Source: Limonium bicolor (Eukaryota; Streptophyta; Magnoliopsida; Caryophyllales; Plumbaginaceae). Taken from it: a DNA stretch of 64,000 nt. The stretch covers positions 369,804,831 to 369,868,830 of the forward strand of contig CM041778.1 in assembly GCA_023374045.1 (NCBI GenBank), read 5' to 3'. The notes beneath the pieces are model-generated. The model did no database searches and was not told the origin of the DNA. It worked only from the letters and a program-made list of their open reading frames with translations. Shown in pieces: positions 51,136 through 62,483 of the stretch (positions are counted from its first letter, which is position 1; the number at the start of each line of letters is the position of its first letter). The translations under genes and the position numbers were made by a program.

Positions 51136-51311
51136 GTTTTGTTTCTTGAAATCTAAACTTCTGTTAAATAACTATTTCTTCAATTGTAGTGTACTACCGC
51201 CCATCCATTTGTCGGAAACAAGAAACCTTTTTTGGTTAATTGATATCAAACTTAGCCCTTGATTAGCTCTTAAAACCCAGTTGTCTTGTTGTTAAGATGA
51301 AATTCACAAGC
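51136..51311. other. Host sequence between copia and LINE
   Basis: Unique-looking DNA; its last 13 bp (GAAATTCACAAGC, 51299-51311) are the LINE's 5' target duplication. It may be the distal downstream region of the SEP gene before the LINE insertion. Confidence 0.5.
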
Positions 51312-51576
51312 AAGCTTAAGGGCCAGAGACAAACAACGCGTAATTAAAAAACTCTCTCTTTAGCTATCGTCGTCTTTTCTTCCCGTTACTACTGTTTCGA
51401 CGCTCCAACGCCTACCTCCGCCGGTGACTTCCTCCGCCTGCCATCCAACTAGATCTACCGCCTGTAGCTCTGCGTGGTGGCCAAGCCCGTCGCCGGGCTC
51501 CCGCCTGGTGGCGCCGGCCCCACCCGCTGGGTGCTTCCCCACCCTGTTTCCTCCACTGTCGAGCTCTTCCTCCCCG

Positions 51577-53667
51577 ATGGGCAAGCGCAGGCCTCCAACT
51601 AGATCTACCCCCGCCTTGTCGCCGCCCCCTCCCCTCTCAGTTCCTGGTTCTGCTCCTTCCTCACTTGTCATCGGCTCTTCTCCCTCTGAGGTCGTCTTCC
51701 CCAAGGCATCCAGGAGCAGAGCTCCTCCTTCCTCCGCCTCCAACCGCCGGTCTCATGTTCCAGGCGATCTGCAGCCGGCGTCTCAGGCTCCCCTGCCGTC
51801 TGATGCTAGTTGCCTCCCCCCTCCCACGGATGCAGTCCAAGCGGGCGGTGACTTGCTGCCCTCTTCTGATGGAGATTCACGTGCTTCCAAAGTGGAAGGA
51901 ATCTCACTTATTGTTGATTTGGCATCGCCGGTGGGTGAGACTGCTTCACCTTTGCCCAATCCGGGTGTAATTGGTTTGATTCCTAATGCAGTAGGCACGG
52001 CATCGAATTCGTTGGCTTCTTCTGTGGGTGCTGTCTCGAATGGAGAGGTCCCACCTGAAGGTTGTTTGGATGGGACTGAAATAATCAAACCGGTTGGTGC
52101 CCCCTCGGGTGAAATTATGACGGACTTTCCGGTTGATGATTTCGACTCTGCCATCCCAAATGTCACTTTCCACAACAACGGGGCTGTTTCCATCTCAGGA
52201 GGGAGCCCCTCTGCTGCCCCTGTCCCCGACCCCGTAGTGGAACCTCCAGTGGACGTGGCCCTACAGGAGTATTTGCTTCAATCTGCTTCAACTCCCTCTG
52301 CAGCTGTGCACCAGGATTTTCCGGCTCTCTCTAAAGCCCCGGTTATCCCTCCTCTAGCTGGTAAGAGGACTGCGTGGGCCAAAAGAACTCCTCGCCCTCC
52401 CCCTCCGGGTACAACTACTGCAGGTACGAATTCTAACCCCACTTTCCTGGATATGCTATTAGCGAAACAGAAACTGTGGTATGTCTTTACGTTTGGATAA
52501 TAATGACATAATAGATACTGATAGCCCCTATGTCACTATTGAAGAAAATGATCTTGAGCCTGAAATCGAATACTGGAGGAATGCTTTAGTAGGATGTATC
52601 TGGGGTAAAAAATTTGGCTTTAATATTGTCAAGGAATTTGTGAAAAGGGCCTGGAGTTTCGTGGCTACCCCCCAAATCCTTCTCCATGAAGATGGTTGGT
52701 TCCTATTTCGTTTCGATAAGGAAGAGGATCTCCAACAAGTGCTAGATAAGGGCCCTTGGCTTCTCTATTCGTCTCCTCTAGTCCTTAAGAAATGGTCGCC
52801 CGATTTCTCCTTCAACCCGAAAGACCTCAATCGTATTCCTGTCTGGATTCAGCTCCCGGGCCTCCATACTAGCCTATGGTCTCAATCAAGTCTTAGGAAA
52901 ATCTGCTCTAAGATTGGTTCTCCTCTCAATACGGATCAATCTACGGCCACTAAAACCAGAATCTCTTATGCTAGAATCCTTGTTGAAGTGGACTTCAACC
53001 TTGAACTTATTAGAGAAATTGAGATACGCGCCCTAGTGGAACCTTGGTCCAAAAAGTTGTCTATGAATGGGAACCGGTTTCTTGCTCCACCTGCAGCCTT
53101 CTTGGGCACTCTTCTGCCCGATGCCCGTCCTCTGCCCGCCCTAGGCCCACCCGCTCTGATCGGGCCCTTGAGCCTTTGTTGGCCCTACCAACCCGGACCC
53201 CTAAGTCCTCCTCCCCCCTATCTCAACCCAGGCTGCTCTTGTCCAGGATGGGTCGCCCAAGCATGCCTCGGCCCAACCACCTGAAACCAAGGATCAGGCT
53301 TTTCCTGCTGTTTTACCCCGCCTGCCGCGCAGCAACCTTCGACTCTCCAGCCATCTCAGAATGCTCAGCCTACCTCGGCCAAGTCCCCCCCTCTGTTACT
53401 CTTGATCCTTTGCGGTCCAGTGTCTTTGGCCCCTCGCCCTCTTCTAACACCCCGGTCGGGATGATGTCCCCCTCCCTCCAGCTCATGCTTGCGCCCAACC
53501 AGGAGGCTGACTGGCAATTGGTTCCCACGAGTAGTAGGGGCCCTAGTGGGAAAACCCCAAAACCCATCCCAGATGACCTCTCTCTTATTCTAGCCAACTC
53601 GTTTGATGCTCTTGAGGAGGGTGCCACCTCTACCTCCCCCTCTTCTCACAACACCCCCTTTCTATGA
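51577..53667 (+). pseudogene. LINE ORF1 (nucleic-acid-binding protein), frameshifted
   Basis: Starts at ATG 51577 with a long Pro/Ser/Ala-rich N-terminal region. At about 52480 the frame shifts into a DUF4283-like domain (52500-53050; EPEIEYWRNALVGCIWGKKF, GPWLLYSSPLVLKKWSPDF, IPVWIQLPGLH). A second shift near 53050 leads to a CCHC zinc knuckle (CSTCSLLGHSSARC) and a Pro-rich tail ending at 53667. The family binds element RNA; both breaks would truncate the protein. Confidence 0.82.
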
Positions 53668-56600
53668 ATTTTGCAGTCTGGAATATAAGGGGCTGTAATG
53701 ATCACCCCAAACTCCTAGAGATCCAAAAATTTGTGGCTAACCATAATCTTTGTGCGTTCGGCCTCCTTGAGACCCATGTCTTGTATAATAACCACCTCCT
53801 CATCCTAACGCGTTTCTTCCCTACATGGAGGTTTCTTCATAACTATAGGGCTGACCAAAATGGCCGCATCTGGCTGCTTTACAACCCCTCCATCATTTCT
53901 CTCTCCTTCATCAACTGCTCAGACCAAATGCTATCCTGCAAGGCTTCACTCATGGGCTCCATGGATTTTCCCCTTTCCGTAGTATATGGGAGGAACAACC
54001 CCGCCCTCAGAACGCATCTGTGGACGATATCTCCAACCCACAATATATCAGGCCCCTGGGTGGTGGCTGGGGACTTTAATAACATTCTCTATGCCCAAGA
54101 TAGGTTTAGCAGTCGTAACCCTCACCCTAGAGACTATCATGCCTTTGCTGAGTGTGTCTCCAGGGTGGAGCTTCAGGACCTTCGCTTTTATGGGCGTTTT
54201 TTCACCTGGTGGAATAACCAATATGACCATGGTCGCAACTTAGGGAAAATTGACAGGGTGCTAGTTAACCAGGAATGGATTCTGACCTTCCCCTCCAGCT
54301 TTGCCACCTTTCTTCCCCCCTAACCTCGGACCATAGCCCTATGATTATTACTCTTCCCGCTCCCAATCCTCGCAGAAGAAGGTTCAGGTTCCTCAACCTC
54401 TGGACCAAAGACCCCTCATTTCTCCCTCTGGTTCGTGAAGCTTGGGAGCCCCCGCCTGCGGGTAGTCGCCTTTTCTCTATAGTTCAAAGGCTTCGATGCC
54501 TTAGATCCAGTCTCATTAAGCTTCATAAGAAAGAATTTGGCTCCCTTGGGGACAAAGGCCAAGCCATCAGAAATGAGCTCAGTGATGTCCAGCAACGGTT
54601 GGACGTGGATCCTTGGAATTCGACCCTCATCTCTCAGGAAAAAACCCTTAGGCACATGCTTCTGCGCAGGGACTCTCATGAGCTTCTTTTCCTGCGCCAG
54701 GTCTCGAAGACTTGGTGGCTCAAGCTGGCAGACTCTAATACCTCCTTCTTCCATCGGGCAATCAAGGCAAGAAGGAATAAAAACTTGATTGCTTCCATTG
54801 AGAATGAGCTTGGAGAGGAGCTTAAAACCCCTTCGGACATCGAGGAATGCTTAGTTTCGCACTTCCGCCAATCCTTAGGCACTAGAGCCCTCCCCCAAAG
54901 CTCTCTGGCGGATCTCAGCTTAGACAATGTGCGAACTCTGGACCAAACATCATGGGCTCAGCTCACTCGTCCTGTGGTTGACATGGACATTAAATCTGCG
55001 CTGCTCTCCTTGGGGGATGACAAATCTCCTGGCCCGGATGGTTACACTGCCAAATTCTTCAAAGCCGCTTGGGACATTATAGGGGAGGACATTTGCGGAG
55101 CTATTAAGAGCTTTTTCCATAGTGGGCGACTCCTCAAGGAAATCAACGCCACTCTTATTACCCTTATTCCTAAAACAGATAATGCCTCGTCTCCAGGCGA
55201 CTATAGACCTATCTCCTGCTGTAATACTCTGTATAAGATCATTAGCAAAATTTTGGCTGAAAGGCTTAAAAATGTCCTCCCTTTGCTTGTTAACCCAAGC
55301 CAAGGAGCGTTCATCAAAGGTAGGCTCATCTCTGATAACATCCAGCTCTGCTCGTGCCTTATGAAAAATTACCAAAGAGTTCATATTTCCCCTCGGTGCA
55401 CTATGAAAATGGACATCAGGAAGGCTTTCGACACTGTGGACTGGGGGTTCCTCCAAGATACTCTTTTGTTCCTAAACTTCCCCCCCGAGTTCAGCAAGTG
55501 GATCTTACAATGCGTTACCACCACCTCTTTCTCGATTAACATTAATGGCTCCCCATCGGCATCTTTCAAAGGAGAAAGAGGGTTGCGTCAAGGCGACCCT
55601 CTCTCCCCCTATCTCTTTGCTCTAGTTATGGACATGCTCTCTCGGCTCCTTGACCAGCTCTACACCACTCCAGGCTTTCACTACCATCCATCATGCAAAT
55701 CTCTCTGCATTTCCCATCTCTTCTTCGCTGACGATGCCCTTTTGTTCTGTAGAGGAGACCAAGGCTCCATTTCTCTGATGCTCAATAAGGTCAATCAATT
55801 CTCTGAAGCTTCTGGCCTTATGCTTAACCCTTCGAAATCCGATATATTCCTTGGAGGGGTTAATCATTCCCTTACTGAATCGATTATCCAAATTACAGGC
55901 TTCAACCAGGGCTCCTTTCCATTCCGCTATCTTGGGATCCCAATCACGGCTAGGAAGCCCAAAGCGGCTGATTTCAACCCTCTTCTTGACAGCATCCGTA
56001 AGACGGCCTCTGGTTGGGGTAGTAACTCTCTTTCATTTGCAGGTAGACTAACCCTAATCCAGAGCACCCTCTCTGGTATCGTTGGCTTCTGGGCCTCCTG
56101 TATCACCATTCCAAAAAATATTATCAAAAGAGTCATCAAGTGCCTCCGTTCTTTCCTCTGGTCAGGGGATATAGACAGTAATACCACTCCCTCTGTAGCC
56201 TGGAGCGCTCTCACTAGCCCTAAGAGAAATTGGGGCCTTGGGCTCAAGACATTCACAAATGGAATATGTGCTTCATGCTCAAGACCTTATCAGCCATCAC
56301 CCACGACTCCGAACGCCTTTGGATCCAATGGATCCATAAGCTCTTTTCTTAACTGGTTCTAACAACATTGGACGACATCTGCTAAGGGGAATGACCCTTG
56401 GACATGGAAGGCTATCCTCTATGCTAGGGACTGGTGGATGGAGCAATGTGGGTCAGTCAATGATGCCATCTCCCTGTTTAATTCCTACCCCACTAGACCC
56501 AGGGTTCGCACGTTCTACAACGATGTCTCCTCTCCTCCTCAAAATTTTTACTGTACAATATTTGCTGGAAAATATGGTCTATCCCTGAAGCTAAATTTAT

Positions 56601-57053
56601 ATTGTGGGTTACACTGAAAGGTAGGCTTAAGACTTGTGATAAGCTCCAATCATGGGGCATATGTCTTCCTAACAGATGCTGGCTCTGTGAGCATGCTCAA
56701 GAGACAAACAACCATCTTTTTTCTTTCATTGCAGGTACTCTAATAGGGTTTGGTGGACTGTTTGTGACTGGCTGGGACTTCCTACCAACCGGAAAAGTCT
56801 TCATAGCTGCTCATCCTGGATCCTCCGCTATTGCAAGAGGCATCGCCCGATTGACTTAGTGAAGAGAGCTGCTGTCGCCACCGTTGTCTATTACCTCTGG
56901 ATCGAAAGATGCAAGCGAGCCATGGCCAACCAAGCCAGAGACCCCTCTCTCATCATCTCTGACATCAAAGCTGCGATCAAAGCTATCATTTGGACGAAGA
57001 TGACAACATCCAATGCTGACATCGATTGGCTTGATAGGATGCTCTGCTCCTAG
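53664..57053 (+). pseudogene. LINE ORF2: AP endonuclease and reverse transcriptase, frameshifted
   Basis: ORF2 starts at ATG 53664, overlapping the ORF1 end by four bases (ATGA). The endonuclease (53664-54320) has NIRG near its start, the LLETH catalytic Glu and GDFNN. A shift near 54315 separates it from the RT frame (54320-56362): DKSPGPDGYT, YRPISCC, SQGAFIKGR, KMDIRKAFDTVDW, GLRQGDPLSPYLF and catalytic FADDALLF. A stop and shifts after about 56260 break the zf-RVT-like C-terminal part (56540-56860; WKIWSIPEAKF, LPNRCWLCEHAQETNNHLF). RT active-site residues are intact. Confidence 0.88.
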
Positions 57054-57275
57054 GAGTAGATTTTTGTATTTCGGGGTATATTTGGTATTTGGGTTGGGGC
57101 ATGCCAGCCCTAGACTTTTTTGCTCACAGCAAGGGTGGTTTTGTATATCCACCCTCCTCTTAGCCGTAATATCCCGCCTAGTTGTCAGATATATAGAACT
57201 TTTCTCTATGTATCTATTGCTACACTTCTGATTACATTTTTATATATAACACATCTCTTTATTCCAAAAAAAAAA

Positions 57276-57563
57276 GAAATTCACAAGCTTCAATATAACA
57301 GGTAAGTAAGGGAACAGGTGTAATGTATGTTCAGATTTACTAATCATTCTTACATGCTTCAATAACGATACATCAAAAGTCTCCATTGTTTCTTGTTATT
57401 ACAAGAGAGCTATCAGCTATCCATGATGGGAAAAGATCTTATTTACATTTCAGATTTGTCAAACTATTTTCCCAAAAAAGCCAAGACAGTTACCATTCTG
57501 AGCAAACAAAATGGATTAGATTTCTGCTTTTTGGACCAATTCTCACATCATTTGGACCTAGAA
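57276..57563 (-). other. Probable SEP 3' untranslated region, with LINE 3' target duplication
   Basis: Lies between the LINE's poly(A) tail and the SEP stop codon. Starts with the 13-bp target duplication. No coding content; likely transcribed as part of the SEP 3' end. Confidence 0.55.
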
Positions 57564-60500
57564 TTAAAGCATCCATCCGGGTATGAACCCATTGACTTGG
57601 GCATTATGGCTGCTTGGATTTGTCTGATGATCAGTACCATCATCTGGGTTATACCTGCCAAATTGATAATGTAGCAACACCACCGAATTATAATCGGTGC
57701 CTCAAATATCTTTTCACTATCCTTTTGCATTGATGAACAAAGATATCCTAAAAATTGTACTGAAATAGTGGCATGACACACACACTCACCCTGTCTGCAT
57801 AATGGGGTTGTAACCTCCAAGTGCTTGGAAGAAACCCTGAGAGTGTGGCTGATCTTGAGGATGACCATACGCAAAACCCTGTTCCCCACCACCTCCCCAT
57901 GTTGCACCATGCCTTTGATTATTTTCCTTGTAGATTTCCTCAAGCTGTAAATAAAGTAATTGTATTAATACAAAACCAATGAAATGATATATAATAACAG
58001 AAGTTTTAAGAATTCAAGACACAAAGGAAAAAAAGACACAAACAACCATACATGGGTGTATGTATGTGTGTGCTAAATATGTTGTGTAAATTACCTCTGA
58101 CCTAAGGGCCTTGTTAGTTTCGACTAGTGCTTGTTCCTGTACACCATTCAGTCACAAAATGAAAAACCCATCAACCAAAATAAGAGATGTAAGAAAATAA
58201 GATTTCGTTTCATTGGTAGAGGAAATTAGATTAAGATTATATATATGGATCAGTTCATCCTGTTTGGGAAAAGGATTAAACGGAATCAACCGATTGTTTC
58301 TTTACCTTTGTTTGAAGATCATTGAGTTGATCCAGCATGGATTGGGTCTGCAATACAGATGATCAGATTAGTAACACCATTATGCGGTAAGCAAGACGAG
58401 CTAGCAAAGTATTTTTATTTTTTACGTGATGGATTCAATTCATATAAACTTGCATCAGTTTTTTTCAATGAACCCGATGGGGGACGACACACTGACTTTA
58501 ACACCAAGTTTATTGACGAATTGGCTTGCAATATGACAATCGTTCAATATTGCAACCCAAGATAAAGTGTAAGATGAAGGAGAGTCTTACCTTTGTTGAT
58601 CTTATAAGTTTAAGAGAACCCTCCAATTGACGTTCAAGTTGATCAAGCTCCTCCAAATTCAGTGGCCCTAAGTCATCCCCTAACAAATTTCTTTTTTTTT
58701 TATACAAAGTAACCAAAAATGAAACAGTTAACCGTTTTATCGATCTGGTCAAAAAACAAAATGAAATCCGTTTTGCTGCTATATCTTTTTTATATTACCT
58801 TACTCAATATCTTGATCATGTTCTCAAATCTTTTTTAGTGTTTCTTGTATATATTATTACTAAAAAAATACCGAAATGAAACTACCAACAAATTAAATAG
58901 TTAATAGTTTCTGAATATGTAAAATTACTGAGTAATATATCAATTGATAAGAACAATAAGTGTTTTATTTGTATACCTGTGATTTCGCTGGAGTTCTTCG
59001 TATCGGCCTTTCAACTTCAAGTACTCCTTATAAGTCGCCTATTGAATGAATCCACACATCCACATAACACTTAGAAATTTGACAAAACCGTCCACAGTCA
59101 AGCTAATGGTATTATGGCCTAAAAACCAGGGCTCCGACACTAACTAGTAGCTCCTTTGTATCAAAAATCATTTAGTAATTTCAAATGGAGTTTGTCTATT
59201 CCTTGCATTTATTGAAAAAGATTGATGAAAACTCAAAAGATCGAACAAATTAATACTAGTTCACGTTGGTACGTAATCAAATTGACCCTTGTAGTCAAAC
59301 TCTAATGGATCCGTTTCCTTTAAGTTGGAAAACTATCTTACCTCTAACTCCTTGTTTGGCTTCTCAACTTCTGGGGTGTTGTAACTGCATTTCTCGTACC
59401 TCTCTAGAGTCTTGACCATACTGAGATTTAACATAAACCAATTAAACACAACTAAGTAATAGGGAAAACCTATTAAATAAATAAACTTTTATTGATTAAT
59501 ACATCGATCTATGATTTTTTTTTATATATAAATAACTATACGGCACCACCAGAATAATGGAAAAAGAAAGAACAATGTTTCATCATACCAAACCTTATAT
59601 ACCAATTGAACCATATACAATTACAACAATCAACTCTCATCCACCAAGATATACACCAAACCTACACTACATGTTTTGCACTTGGCACCCCATATCAACA
59701 GGTATCACCCCTGGCTGATAATCACAAATATGTTGGTAGCTGAGCCCCCCATAATCAGGATTTTGGTTGCCATGTTCAGAATTCCACACAATTAACTTGT
59801 TCAAAACCTCAATTCAACCCTAGAGATGAAGTAATTAATCTGATGTGAATTAAAATGTGATGATTGTGAAGAGTTTCCATCAAGAGAAATAGCAACTATT
59901 GCAAACCTTAATACTGGTTTTGTATTCACATACTTAATTAAGCAAATATTACCAACGGTACGTCCATTAATCAAGGAATGAACAAGATAAAATCTCATGG
60001 AATTAAACTGGCAAGTTAAACACAAACATGTGGGAGCTAACATCATCATCTTGTTCTCTGCTCGGTATGAACGTATATTGTTCTTCACATAATACAGAGG
60101 AAACAAAAATACTATATTAAGGTTTTAACATTAATGAAGTGTGTTAAGTTAATTTAATTAAACTGTAGAAATAAATATAAGTAAATAGTCCCATCAATCA
60201 AAGTGGTGTTGGTGTTGATCTGATGATCAAAAGCAAGTGAATGACCATTGGATAATAAAATTATGTGGGAGAGGCATAGTACAGTCCTTTAGATAAACAT
60301 ATATAAACAAATGGGAACTTCATCCTTGAACCAAATATGTCTCTCTATCTAATTCCTACACGGCTACACAAAGAAACAACACTCCTGATGATATGATATC
60401 CTATTGATCAACAGAAATTAACTAGATGATCAGAAAAACATCCTCTCTGGAAAAACGTCACATTTTTGGCTTTTCTCTTACAGATATTGAAATTTCAATA

Positions 60501-61060
60501 CATTACTTGGTTACCTGCGTAGAATCTCATCATCAATGACTAAAGTGAAATTGAAACAGTACACGAAAGAAACATTTTTATAAGTATAAAAGACGAGCGT
60601 GGAACAGAAAACAAGTAAAAGCGTGAGAATCTCATAACATGATGAATGAAATGAAATGAAACCAACCAACTGTTGGATCTTTTCTTATTTAAATTGTCGC
60701 GTATTATTACAGAAACAGACACGGTTTGATGAATCAACAGTCAATGAATAATAATAGATTGCAGATAGCAAAATGTATACAGATCTAACCATGAATTAAA
60801 CTCAAATCACAAATTACGTTCTTATAATAAAACAGAAGAAATTAAGGAAGATAAAAGATAAATTAGTTAGCATACCTGGGGCCACTGGAGAACTCATATA
60901 GCTTGCCACGATTGGAGAAGATAATGAGAGCAACTTCAGCATCACATAGAACAGATAACTCATACGCTTTCTTAAGTAGACCATTCCTTCTCTTTGCAAA
61001 AGTCACTTGTCTGTTTATCTTGTTTTCTATCATCTTTAACTCAACCCTTCCCCTTCCCAT
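57564..61060 (-). CDS. SEP1-like: SEPALLATA-type MIKC MADS-box transcription factor (8 exons)
   Basis: Exons, 5' to 3': 60876-61060 (185 bp), 59342-59420 (79), 58977-59038 (62), 58591-58690 (100), 58306-58347 (42), 58095-58136 (42), 57790-57944 (155), 57564-57654 (91). All introns are GT-AG; the sum is 756 bp, giving 251 aa with no internal stop. MADS domain residues 1-60, I region to about 88, K domain about 89-170 ([23 protein letters not shown]), C-terminal region ending in the SEP motif NGFIPGWML. Features such as [14 protein letters not shown] and [12 protein letters not shown] fit the SEP1/2/4 branch better than SEP3. SEP proteins bind CArG boxes as tetramers with other floral MADS proteins to set organ identity. 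Intron 1 is long (1455 bp), as usual for regulatory first introns. Odd: residue 10 is Met (AAG ATG ATA) where the family has Arg (ELKRIEN). Confidence 0.95.
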
Positions 61061-61980
61061 GATTTAATTTGATGTTGTAATATATCACTCCCTACTAATT
61101 ATAACTATTTTTTTTTCACTGATCTTGATTGATGATCCTACCTTAGTGATATCAGCTAGTTAGCTAACAATAGCATAGCTTTTCTCTAAAAGCAAAGAAC
61201 AAATATAAACCAAGCTTTACTAGCTAGCTAATGATCCTGAGGTTTCCTTGCTCTTTTTGTTAAAATTTTCTCACAACTCACAGCTCTTTCACCATGAAGA
61301 CATTCACTTGAGTACTATAGCTTTCACTCTTCTTCACCATCACCAAATTTGTGAAATTAAAAAAAAAGCTAAACCCTCTTCAATTAATCCCTGTTGCTCA
61401 CTTGCAAACACTACTGACTCTTCTTTCTCTCAACAAATGAATCAAACAGATAACAGTAGTAGTAGTAGTAGAACTTCCCCAGATCTCTCTCAAATCCTAC
61501 AAAAAGAAAAAAGGAGGAGAAGATACAGACATGGTATGCAAGATGATATAAGCTGATCTATGTTAAATCACCTTAGCTTCACTTTCTCTTTTCTACTATT
61601 GGATTGGATTGGATTTCTCACTACCAGCAGCCTGCTACTACAAAGAGAGAGAGAGAGGTTTCAGAGATCAGAGAGTAAGGGAAAGGGAAAGGAAAAGAGA
61701 GAGATAGAGAGAGTATATATGGTCAGGATTTCTTTTCTTTCACTTCTCTTACTCCATCGATCTTCCAGCTCACGAAGCTCGTACGTTAATCCCAAAATTT
61801 ACTTGAAAAAGGGTTAGGGCTTTGAGTTTTCATTTCTGTAACCATGCATACATCTCTCTCTTGAATTTAACTACTTTTAGAAAGTCTCAGCTTATTCACC
61901 ACTCGAGTGGTTGATGCGTGGAGTGCACTCGACTGTCCTCCCTGATGGATAATAAAATGCTTCTCTCTACGCTACGGGAA
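61061..61980 (-). promoter_or_regulatory. SEP 5' leader and proximal promoter region
   Basis: No open frame of note. A purine-rich tract at about 61640-61720 (AGAGAGAGAGAG, GGGAAAGGGAAAGGAAAAG on the plus strand, CT-rich on the gene strand) resembles GAGA/BPC-binding sites found upstream of many plant MADS genes. CCAAATTTGT near 61345 is an imperfect CArG box. The transcription start cannot be fixed from sequence alone. Confidence 0.5.
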
Positions 61981-62483
61981 GGAATATAAAGACTTCTCTT
62001 TCTAAAACAAATATATATATATATATAATGGCTTTTCTCATAACTTCAACGGTGGGAATTAAATGGGCTGACCAGACGACCACCAACGAACGAGGGTTTC
62101 CATCCTATAATAATGTACTGTCACGTTTTGGCAAAATTGACGAACCGCTAGCTTTATCGGAGACACATCACCACCCTACCCGGCTCCGAATAGTATATTT
62201 GTTATCTAACAGGTGTCGATTCCTGATTGATACAAGTTCACGTCACTGGCAACACGTCAACCGCTCGTGTCCATCTTTTTTTGCTCGTGTCCATCTTTTT
62301 TTGCTCGTCCCCTTTTGTGTTTTTAGAAAGAGTGTTCGTTTTTACAGTCGGTTTTTTAGAATTTACAGTTATTTTCACAGTCAATTTTTTAGATTTCGCA
62401 GTCATTTAAAAAGATATGCAGTCAGTTTTTTGTAATTTGCAGTCATAAAAAAATACACTTATATATAAGCATCAAAGGTGTTA
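61981..62483. other. Shared intergenic region between SEP and the FAR1-like gene
   Basis: Contains a TA microsatellite (62012-62027), a doubled 20-bp unit (GCTCGTGTCCATCTTTTTTT at 62263 and 62283), and a 21-bp periodic CAGTC repeat (62344-62444). These may belong to the terminal region of a Mutator-like element whose transposase is at 62484-64000. No coding region supported. Confidence 0.5.
62344..62444 (+). repeat. 21-bp periodic (A/G)CAGTC..TTTTTT repeat
   Basis: RCAGT at 62344, 62365, 62377, 62398, 62418 and 62439, mostly 20-21 bp apart, each followed by a T-rich spacer. It ends about 70 bp before the preferred start codon of the FAR1-like gene. Confidence 0.75.

Larger units (their letters stand above)
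51312..57275 (+). mobile_element. L1-type LINE retrotransposon, nearly full length
   Basis: A 5.96-kb element flanked by GAAATTCACAAGC (51299-51311 and 57276-57288) and ending in an A10 tail (57266-57275). Order on the plus strand: ORF1 with DUF4283-like domain and zinc knuckle, then ORF2 with AP endonuclease, reverse transcriptase and a zf-RVT-like Cys/His domain. GC-rich relative to surroundings. Frame breaks near 52480, 53050, 54315 and after 56260 make this copy defective as read. Confidence 0.93.

Noticed and set aside
51360..51743. Minus-strand 127-codon frame over the LINE start
   Set aside because: Shadow of GC-rich, Pro/Ser-rich LINE ORF1 on the plus strand.
62028..62435. 135-codon plus-strand frame upstream of the FAR1-like gene
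   Set aside because: Second half is made from the T-rich periodic repeats and there is no recognisable domain; likely chance.
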